From contig MU604016.1 of assembly GCA_025201845.1 (NCBI GenBank), forward strand, positions 1 through 64,000: a stretch of 64,000 nucleotides of DNA, in the 5' to 3' direction. This stretch comes from Martensiomyces pterosporus. Its lineage: Eukaryota; Kickxellomycota; Kickxellomycetes; Kickxellales; Kickxellaceae. A program made the translations under genes and the position numbers. Numbering within the stretch: the first letter of the stretch is position 1; each line of letters opens with the position of its first letter. A model generated the notes under the pieces. The model was not told where the DNA came from. It did not search any database and saw only the letters and a program-made list of their open reading frames with translations. Shown here piece by piece: positions 50,311 to 61,644 of this stretch.

Positions 50311-52128
50311 ATGGTGCGTCGTGGCACAGGCCCTGGATTTCGTAAACGAGCCAAGAGAGCTCGCAATCGAGCAAACACATGGCCGCACTCGGAGCGAAGC
50401 AGCTACAGCGGGGGCAAGTGTCGGCCAGGAAGCAGTAGCTTTAGCCTCGGTGCGAGCTCAAATGCAGGTAACTTGACAGATTTGCACAGCTACTCCGCAA
50501 GCGTTTACATGGAAAGAGGTTTGCATGAAGCCCGCTCCGAATTGTGCCAGGTCTGGCATGCTTGTGCCCAGCAAACGCTGAATTCCCAAGCGTCTCTCCC
50601 TTCATTCCCTATATGCATGGCCATTGAGTAGCAGCAGCAGCATCCGCAGCGCCAGAGGAAGCATCAGCGGCGGCTGACAGCCATACACAGGGAGGGCAGC
50701 TCGAAAGAGTGACGTTTTTCGCATCGCCCTTCAAAGTATCGTACTACTCAACGCTGTATCTGAAGGGACAGCTGCGGAACACCGCCAGATACATTGTGCG
50801 CTACCCGCTCACGCTGGCTTACTCGGTAGCTCTTGGATCGATCTACACTGCGCTCCATTTTGTCGGTGGGCCCCACATTGAGGTAAGGCTTGTGAGTGCG
50901 CGAATGCATGCGCTCCAGGGTGCTGGACATGGCAGCGCCGGCTGTCAGCAACGTCAATGCTAATGCTCCTGCATTTTCTGCACTCTGCTCTGCGTTCCCG
51001 ATGCCAACCCTTTTGGCTCCCATGGCTGTGCCCCTCGTCTAGATATTCCAAGGAATCGACGCCTGCATCGCTTGGCACTCGTACTGGGTTATGCTGGGCA
51101 TCCTGTCGTCAATCGGCCTTGGAGCAGGTCTCCACACGTTTGTGCTTTTCTTGGGCCCGCACATTGCACGCGTCACGCTGACCGCCTATGAATGCGGGAG
51201 CACCGCGTTTTCGGTGCGTGGGCACGATGCCTTCCAGTGCAGCCCTGTGGCCGCGGTCGCATCGGCAACGTTCCCTGCAATTATGAAGAAGGTCATCTCG
51301 GAGAGCCTCTGCTGGGGTGCAGGCACTGCGCTTGGCGAGCTCCCGCCTTACTTCATCGCCCGCGCGGCCTCTGCAGCTGGCCAGGGCGACAGCGAGTACG
51401 AGCGCCTCAAGCGCAGGGCGGCTGCAGGCGGGTCGCTCTCGCTGAAGGACCGGGCGCTGCTTAGCATCTACCACCTACTGAGGCGCTTTGGGTTTGCTGG
51501 CATCCTGCTGTTCGCTGCAATTCCCAATCCGCTGTTCGATCTAGCCGGCATCACGTGCGGGCACTTCAAGGTTCCGTTCTGGACCTTCTTCGGCGCCACC
51601 TTTATCGGGAAGTCGGCCATCAAATCCTCTATCCAGACTGCAGTGGTCATCACAGCCTTCAGCAAGGAGATGATTGCCATGGTTCTGTCATTCTTGAGCC
51701 ATGTCAGCCCGTGGGCGCACGACCTTGCCGAGCACATTCTCCACCAGCAGGCGGCTGCATTTGGCGGCCATTCAGCACAGGATGCAGCCGGCACCAGCAG
51801 GCCAGGGGGCTCTGGCACGCACGGCTCAGCGGGTAGTAAAGGGACGACGCCCAGCCACGACACCGCGGACTCGAGCAGGTCGCTCTCGCTCCTGGGGTCT
51901 GTCTGGAATGCCTGCGTAGCGATCATGCTGATCTACTTCTTCATTAGCACGCTAGAGTCATTTGCCCAGTCGTACCTTGCCGAGGTGAAGAGCTGGGGCC
52001 AGCACCAGCTTGCCAGAGTCGGAAGCCGGCAGAAGAGCTCTGCCGCTGCAGAGGTCTTGGACAGCGAATGCGACGATGAGGACAAAGCCACTGTAGCCGG
52101 CGGCAGCTTCAAGTCCCGCGCGCACTAG
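50311..52128 (+). CDS. VMP1: vacuole membrane protein 1 homologue (VMP1), three exons
   Basis: Exons are 50311-50467, 50632-50882 and 51043-52128, with introns of 164 and 160 bases (donors GTAACT and GTAAGG). The product is 497 residues. VMP1 is an ER lipid scramblase needed for autophagosome formation. The match is strong across the core: WVMLGILSSIGLGAGLHTFVLFLGPHIA, then TAYECGS, GTALGELPPYF and IPNPLFDLAGITCGHF(K)VPFWTFFGATFIGK. The VTT/DedA-like core is intact. The N-terminal 50 residues (MVRRGTGPGFRKRAKRAR...) are unusually basic. Exon 2 begins in a (CAG)n run, so alternative AG use would add or drop Ala residues. The acceptor at 50631 keeps the frame. A Gly/Ser loop at about 380-415 precedes the final helix. 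Confidence 0.92.
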
Positions 52129-52370
52129 ACCGCCAGCAACGCCTTTTCCTCCGCGCCCCGCCGCTAGCATCAATGTTAAACCGCTTAATCTACGCTTTTC
52201 TCCACCAGACTTTCATCACCACCGCCATCGGCAGGTATTTTTGTGTTTGGCGCACTGCTTTAGAATTGCTCTGGCGTCCTCTTTGCAATTTATCTCTTTT
52301 CCCCTTCCGCGATTCAGCCTCCTATATTTTTGTAATTACATTCTATACCTTAATCTTGGATACAGGAGAA

Positions 52371-55300
52371 ATGTCCAGGCTTCCTCGCGGACAAGGAGCA
52401 GGCGGGACACTTCGCCCGCCGTCAGGCATAACTTTGCCCCGCGGGCTTGGCGACAGGGAGCTCCCGGACGATAATACCTCGGCGCTGCCAGCCTTCACTC
52501 AGCGCACACTGACTGGCTCCCGCCGGGCTACGCTAACAGCCGCCACATTCACCCCGCTCAGCGAGCAGCACAGCATGACGATTGGTCGCTCATCTGCCAT
52601 TCCAGCCACGCCTTCTCGTGCGCACAGCAGCGCGCTGAATCCAGCTTCCAGCGGTAATGGCAGTGCAGGCGGCCGTGCTTTGGCCACGCCAGCTGCGCCA
52701 ATGTCCAAGGAAACGCCTCGAGGCACAATTCCTAGGGCGCTTGCTGCTTCGCCTGTGCGAGAGCTTGTTACCAGCCCAGCCGCTAGCAGCGCACCGCGTC
52801 CAGGATCGGCGGCAGGCCTGCGGTGTGGGGAGCCGGTGTTTATACCCTCGCAGGGCTACAGCGGCACGCTGCGATATCTGGGGCCAATTGACGGCAAGCA
52901 GGGGACATGGGCAGGTGTTGAGCTGGATGAGGTTGGCAAGGGCAAGAACGGCGGTAGTGTAGGCGGCAAGGCCTACTTTGCCTGCCCAGCAAACACTGGC
53001 CTGTTCCTTGCTCCTTCAAAGGTTGAGCCCTGCTTGAGCAAGTCGCGCGCAGCTAGCCCGGCAGATGCAGGTACCGGGCTGATCCCGTCGATTACTTCGG
53101 TGCTTTCGTCTACTGCTGCCGACAGGGCAGGCCCAGCTACCAAGCAGACATCGGGAGCAGCAGCCGCAGGCGGCAGGGCCGGGCGCCTTGCTGCAGCGTC
53201 GGGCGGCGCCCACCGTTCGCCTACAGCCCATGGAGCAGGCCTAAATGCCATGCATAGCAGACAGCAAAGCAGACCGCGTATTGTAAGCGATGCATTGCCT
53301 CCGACAAACATGTCTGCCGCTGCATTGGCATCTCCAACTCAGAGCAGACGGAAAACGTTTTCGCGGGTGACCCCTGGGACCCCGGGAAATGCAGCTCCGG
53401 AATCGTCATCGGCAGCAGCATCCCGCCAGCGCCCGCCGCCCGCCGCGCTGTCTCGCACAAGCAGCAGCGCGCGGCCGCTGTCTACGTCCGGCTCTGCAGC
53501 CAGCAATCGGACGTCGTCACCACCGCTGTCACGACCGACATCCGGAATGCACACATCCGCTGCGGTAGACCATGGCGGCTCACAAGCGAGCATTGCCACT
53601 GCTGCTACTGCAAAGCAGCACACTCCTCTCGCAGCCACATCTCCCGATGGGGCGGTTGCCGTACCAGGCAGGCGCCGCTACTTGGCCTCCACGTCCCCTC
53701 GCTACACTGAATCTTCCGGCAGGACCTTTGGTGCAGCAGCCCCTAATGCAAGCCAGCCAGAGCCCACTCCTCTGGCCAGCGAGACAGCAGACCGACTTCG
53801 ACTGCGGGTCGACATGCTGGAGGCAGAGAACCGCGTGCTTCGTTTAAAGAACGAGCAGGACAAGGCACACTTGGCAGCCAGCCAGATGCTTGCCCACGAT
53901 CTGGCGCTGGCCAACAACCCCTCATCAGCGCATCTACAGGCTTCTGCTGACGATGTCAGTGCTGCCTCGTCCCCACAGGTGCTATCTGCGTCGGTGCCCG
54001 GAAAGGATGGCTCGGTGGCGGCAGAGATCAGCCGCCAGCTCCATGACACGCAGGAGTTGTTAGCCCGCGAGCGAGCAGCCAACAAGCGCCGCATCGACGA
54101 GCTAGAGAGTCAAATCAGGGAGCTTTCTTTGGGCTCGAGCGGCGGAGCAGCTGAGGGCAGCAATGGCGGCAACAGCAGTCCCGGATCAGACCTCCATTCA
54201 GCGGCTGCAGAGAAGGACACAAAGATTGCAGCTCTCGAAGGCAAGCTTGAGCTGGCCTCTGCGGCTGCGGATCAGGTCTCTGAAGCGCATGCCAAGGAGA
54301 TTGCAGCGGTAAATAACGCGCACGCCGAGCTGTCTCATAAGTATGAGGAGAGCGCTACGGCTTTGGAGGCGCTTCGCAGCGATGTAGCCAGCAAGGCAGG
54401 TCAGATCAACACGCTAAGTGCCCGACTTGAGCATGCCACAACTGAGCTCAGCCGCACAACGCATATGTATCAAGAGCTCCTGCAGGAGCAAGAGCAGAAA
54501 AGGGCGAGTCAGACAACCGAGGAGTCGGAGCTTGTTGCAAGGCTTGGCAAGCAAGCGGATGCGCTCCGGCGCGATCTCTCTGCCAGCGAAGAGAAGCGGC
54601 TGAGCATGGCATCGGCTCTTCAGGACACCAAAGACTCGCTGTCTTTGGCCAATAGCAAGCGTGCTGATCTTCAATCCTGTCTCGACAGCCAGAAAACCAA
54701 GGTTGCCGACTACGACGACAAGTGCAGCTTGCTAGCTAGCTACAGCGTGTGTCTCCACAGCATCGTCGAGTTGGCTGAGAAGCACAGCAGTTCTAGGATT
54801 GGCGACGACGATGCAGACATTCACGACAGAGCCCACAAGTCAGTCGCGGCACTCGCCAATCAGCTTGACAATGGCGCTTCGCAGGCACGCGCCCTTTCTG
54901 AAGCGGTCGCGTCGAAGGATAGCCATATTGCGGAGCTGCAGGCGAGGCTGGCCGATGCTGAGTCTCAGTCTAGAAGCCACTCAATGCAGGGGCCCCAAGG
55001 TGCGGATATGGATCAGGAGTCCAGCGATGCAGCAGCTGTAGAGGCTGCCGAGGGCCTCAAGCTGCGCGTTGCTGAGCTGGAGGCGATGAATAGCGAGCTG
55101 ATCGACGAGCGCGCTCATTTTATGCACGAGCAGAAGATCGTCAATGACTACCTCGAGAAGCTCGAGTCTGAGAGCAACCGCCTGGTGGAGGACATTGAGC
55201 AGCTGACTGCCGAAAACCAGAGGTTGGTTGAGGACCTGCGTGCTGCTAGCCTTCAAAACAGCACAATATCGCTGGACATGGGCGCTGTTGATACCAAGCT

Positions 55301-55982
55301 CTCTGCGGAGCTGGCTGGCTCAGGCCAATCACTCCCTGATGAGCAAGCGGCGGCGCTGGCAGCAAAACCAGGTGCCGATGGCATTGAGCCCCGCAGCGAC
55401 CAGGGAGCCCACGACCGCAGCAGCGATCTTGAGGCCCTGCGAGCAAGCCATAAATCCGAGCTGTCGGTGCTGAAGGCGCAGCTCTCTGAGCTTGAGCGGC
55501 GCAAAAACAGCGAGATCAAAAAGCTGAGCGAGGAGGTTGAGAGCCTGGAGGATCTAGTGGAGGACAAGATCTTTGGCGAGTCGGAGCTGAACGACAAGAT
55601 TGCTGCGCTCAGCGACGAGGTGGATCGCCTTCAGCGTGAGCTGCAGCGTGCGCGTGCTGGCGGCGGCGGGGAAGCAGCTTCTGGCCACAGCTCCAAACTG
55701 CACGGCAACGATGGCAGCGGCGGCAACAATGGCAGCGGCAGCGGCAGCGGCAATGTCTATGCCTCTGCCGGCGGCGCTGATCTGAGCGATGACGAGCCGG
55801 CATACTGCAGCATCTGCGATGAGCACGGACACGGGATTCTGGACTGCCCCTCAGTAACATCGCCGTCCAGCCTCTTTAAGCAGGATGCCGCCATCGACTC
55901 CTCCAGGCCATACTGCGACAACTGTGAAAGCTTTGGCGGGCACTGGACTGACGAGTGTCCTCATGGCGACGAGATGTTCTAA
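52371..55982 (+). CDS. CLIP-170-like CAP-Gly microtubule plus-end protein
   Basis: 1203 residues. A CAP-Gly domain lies at about 150-220 (GYSGTLRYLGPIDGKQGTWAGVELD...KAYFACPANTGLFL). Its conserved GKNDG motif reads GKNGG. A Ser/Pro/Ala-rich basic region follows, then a long coiled coil (about 475-1100) with an Asp/Ser gap. Two C-terminal zinc knuckles close it: C-x2-C-x4-H-x4-C (CSICDEHGHGILDC) and C-x2-C-x5-H-x4-C (CDNCESFGGHWTDEC), as in CLIP-170/Bik1/Tip1. It should track microtubule plus ends and bind dynein partners or EB1 relatives. The ATG at 52371 is preferred; an open frame from 52173 adds 66 hydrophobic unconserved residues. Single exon. Confidence 0.88.
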   Translation: MSRLPRGQGAGGTLRPPSGITLPRGLGDRELPDDNTSALPAFTQRTLTGSRRATLTAATFTPLSEQHSMTIGRSSAIPATPSRAHSSALNPASSGNGSAGGRALATPAAPMSKETPRGTIPRALAASPVRELVTSPAASSAPRPGSAAGLRCGEPVFIPSQGYSGTLRYLGPIDGKQGTWAGVELDEVGKGKNGGSVGGKAYFACPANTGLFLAPSKVEPCLSKSRAASPADAGTGLIPSITSVLSSTAADRAGPATKQTSGAAAAGGRAGRLAAASGGAHRSPTAHGAGLNAMHSRQQSRPRIVSDALPPTNMSAAALASPTQSRRKTFSRVTPGTPGNAAPESSSAAASRQRPPPAALSRTSSSARPLSTSGSAASNRTSSPPLSRPTSGMHTSAAVDHGGSQASIATAATAKQHTPLAATSPDGAVAVPGRRRYLASTSPRYTESSGRTFGAAAPNASQPEPTPLASETADRLRLRVDMLEAENRVLRLKNEQDKAHLAASQMLAHDLALANNPSSAHLQASADDVSAASSPQVLSASVPGKDGSVAAEISRQLHDTQELLARERAANKRRIDELESQIRELSLGSSGGAAEGSNGGNSSPGSDLHSAAAEKDTKIAALEGKLELASAAADQVSEAHAKEIAAVNNAHAELSHKYEESATALEALRSDVASKAGQINTLSARLEHATTELSRTTHMYQELLQEQEQKRASQTTEESELVARLGKQADALRRDLSASEEKRLSMASALQDTKDSLSLANSKRADLQSCLDSQKTKVADYDDKCSLLASYSVCLHSIVELAEKHSSSRIGDDDADIHDRAHKSVAALANQLDNGASQARALSEAVASKDSHIAELQARLADAESQSRSHSMQGPQGADMDQESSDAAAVEAAEGLKLRVAELEAMNSELIDERAHFMHEQKIVNDYLEKLESESNRLVEDIEQLTAENQRLVEDLRAASLQNSTISLDMGAVDTKLSAELAGSGQSLPDEQAAALAAKPGADGIEPRSDQGAHDRSSDLEALRASHKSELSVLKAQLSELERRKNSEIKKLSEEVESLEDLVEDKIFGESELNDKIAALSDEVDRLQRELQRARAGGGGEAASGHSSKLHGNDGSGGNNGSGSGSGNVYASAGGADLSDDEPAYCSICDEHGHGILDCPSVTSPSSLFKQDAAIDSSRPYCDNCESFGGHWTDECPHGDEMF

Positions 55983-56011
55983 ACATTTGGGTTTCTAAAC
56001 ATTTGGGTTTC
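55980..56011 (+). repeat. 16-base tandem duplication starting at the CLIP stop codon
   Basis: Two exact copies of TAAACATTTGGGTTTC are adjacent; the first begins with the TAA stop of the CAP-Gly gene. The second repeats that stop in the same string. Confidence 0.9.
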
Positions 56012-56235
56012 TATGCCTTTTGGTATACATGCGTTCGCATGTGCAAAGCCAGGTGCTATGCTACAGCAGATGTGCAGTGCTGTAGTTTCTTTATTGATAC
56101 TCTGAAAAAGAAGGACCATGTGAAGCGGGAAGGGCCGCAAGGACGGCAAAGCAACGGCGCTCTGGTGAGTATCCCTGCATTTCTGGCGCAGCTGCAGAGG
56201 CAGGGCCAGAAATGTGCTTTTCAGCCAGCTTGCAC

Positions 56236-59615
<3,380 letters not shown>

Positions 59616-59972
59616 ATGGCTGATATGGACATTGACAACCCCACGCCCGAGCAGCATTCGCCGGCGCCCGCAGCCGCCGAAGGAGGCAAAAAGGCAGCTC
59701 GGCCCCGCATTGAGATTAAAAAGTGGAATGCGGTTGCGCTGTGGGCGTGGGACATGGAGACGGATATCTGTGCTATTTGCCACAACAACAACATGGAGCT
59801 GTGCATTGAGTGCCAGGCTAACCAGGACTCGGCGAACAGCGAGAGCTGCAACCTTGCGTGGGGCATCTGCAACCATGCCTTCCACTTCCACTGCATTTCG
59901 CGCTGGCTGAAGAACAGAAACGCCTGCCCTCTTGACAACCGCGAGTGGGAGTACCAAAAGTACGGACGCTAG
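59616..59972 (+). CDS. RBX1: RING-box protein Rbx1/Hrt1
   Basis: 118 residues, single exon. RING-H2 subunit of SCF and other cullin-RING E3 ligases, recruiting the E2. The core [21 protein letters not shown] is the cullin-binding strand plus the first zinc pair, followed by [30 protein letters not shown] and [15 protein letters not shown]. All zinc ligands are present. The N-terminus (residues 2-30) is Pro/Ala/Glu-rich and variable, as usual. The frame is open upstream, but the homology and the ATG context (CAGCCATGG) fix the start at 59616. Confidence 0.97.
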   Translation: MADMDIDNPTPEQHSPAPAAAEGGKKAARPRIEIKKWNAVALWAWDMETDICAICHNNNMELCIECQANQDSANSESCNLAWGICNHAFHFHCISRWLKNRNACPLDNREWEYQKYGR

Positions 59973-60184
59973 GGCCGCTGGCGAGCCTCCTGCTTTTTTG
60001 TTATTATTAGGCTGTTTTATTTCGTGTTTTTCATATACCTGTGCTGCTCAACAGACACCGACAGCACCACATCTGGTTGCCGTGATGACAACAGCGGCTC
60101 CATAGAGGGCACAGATGTTGCTGGGTGGAGAGTAGAGTAAAGAGCGCGAGGCCACCGAAAGGCATCGCATGCGGCTGTGGTCGG

Positions 60185-61045
60185 TCATGTAAGGTCGTCT
60201 TCGTTTTCAGAGATGCTGTGCTTGATGCGCAGAAGAATGGTGGTCTTCCAGTTGTCCAGCTGGGACAGCTGGTCGTACTCGGCGACGTGGTCAGTAAACG
60301 ACTGGAGGTCCTCGTTTTCGGCATCCGCGACGAGGTTCTCCAGGAGCCTGCACTCGCGCGTGGTGGAAAAGCTCACGTCCAGGTCCCTGTAGTGCTCCAA
60401 TGCCTTGCGTGCGCCAACAACGTCGAAGGAAGCGAGTCTGCACAGCCCAGCCTTGAGGAGATACTCCTTGATGGACCACTTTGTGAGCTGGTTGTCAACG
60501 CTGCCTTCGGCTATCCTCTCAAAGATTTCGATTGCGCGCTCATACCTTTCAATCTGGGCCGCAAAGGTCGCAACTTTGAGCAGACAGCCATTTGCCAGTG
60601 CCGTCGAGTCCTCGCTCGAGTACCAGTCTGCTGCCAGCTGGTATGCCTCCATAGCGTTCTCGGGGTCCGAGAGGTCAGACTCGTATATCTGCGCAACCTC
60701 CTTTTGATGTGAGGCGGCGGCATGGAAGCGGCCGCGCTCCGTTAGGAGGGAGATGGCCTGGGTCAGGACCTGAACTGCCTGCTGGGGGTAGTTCTTCTTG
60801 AACGCCTTGGCAGCCGAGATGAAGCGCTGAGCTGCATCGTCCCGCTCATTGCACTTTAGACTCATTTGCGCAGCGCTGGCCATTGCCTCGCCGGCCTCGC
60901 GCATCTGCTTGGCAAGCTTGAATTGGTTGGCTGCCTGCTCGTACAATTCGCCAGCCTCGTCGTATTTGTGTCCGCCGAACCAGCCCTTCTGCTCGGCTTT
61001 TTTGTTTGCGCTCTCAAGCAATTCCAGTGCTCGCCTGTCAGCCAT
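60185..61045 (-). CDS. SEC17: alpha-SNAP (Sec17)
   Basis: 286 residues, single exon. Adaptor that binds SNARE complexes and recruits NSF/Sec18 for disassembly. TPR-like helices throughout: KKAEQKGWFGGHKYDEAGELYEQAANQFKLAK, NERDDAAQRFISAAKAFKK and LENLVADAENEDLQSFTDHV are family-conserved. The C-terminus ends NEDDLT, keeping the penultimate Leu needed to activate NSF ATPase in the family. Length equals the usual 290 or so. It converges on RBX1 (212 bases between stop codons) and diverges from XRN1. Confidence 0.97.
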   Translation of the reverse strand: MADRRALELLESANKKAEQKGWFGGHKYDEAGELYEQAANQFKLAKQMREAGEAMASAAQMSLKCNERDDAAQRFISAAKAFKKNYPQQAVQVLTQAISLLTERGRFHAAASHQKEVAQIYESDLSDPENAMEAYQLAADWYSSEDSTALANGCLLKVATFAAQIERYERAIEIFERIAEGSVDNQLTKWSIKEYLLKAGLCRLASFDVVGARKALEHYRDLDVSFSTTRECRLLENLVADAENEDLQSFTDHVAEYDQLSQLDNWKTTILLRIKHSISENEDDLT

Positions 61046-61644
61046 TCTTGTTGGACGTCGAGCAAGCTACGGCAGTCAGAGTTTAAAAGGGGTGATATGG
61101 CGGCGGCAGCTTCTACAATGTGTGAGGGAGAAGAGCCAATTCCGGAGCAGGAGCCAGAGGACCGCGGGTATGTGGGGCCAAGCGGCGGACAGCCGCTCCT
61201 ACGGCCACCTTCCACGGCCGCATTTTACTGGCCCAGAGCCAAAGCACGCTCGCCCACGCGCTTTTGCGCGCACACGTGGTATCGCAGCCCTGCCACTTCT
61301 TTTTCTTCTCTAGCACACGCCTTGCCTCGTACTCGAAGCCCCATTTACTGAACACTGAAAGAATCAGCCGAATTGCACCGCCAATCCAGAGCACCTGCGG
61401 TCAATCACCCACACACCCCTTCCTCTACAACAAGTAGAGAGCTAGCATCACTGGTAAGTTGCTCTCCTTCTGCTCTGCACGCGCGGCACGCGCACAAACG
61501 TCTCAAATGCCTGGCAGCCGCTAAGCACATTCCCTTTTGGGGATTCACTTCTCGCGCTCTCGATTTCCTGCAACGTAGTTCCGTCGAACGCAATCGCCCA
61601 CTCCATCTGCCCTGCTTGGCTAACAACGCGGACAAGCAAACAAG
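61046..61644. promoter_or_regulatory. divergent promoter region SEC17/XRN1
   Basis: 599 bases. A GTAAGT at 61454 might be the donor of a 5' UTR intron in XRN1; no clear acceptor was fixed. Otherwise nothing recognised. Confidence 0.35.
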
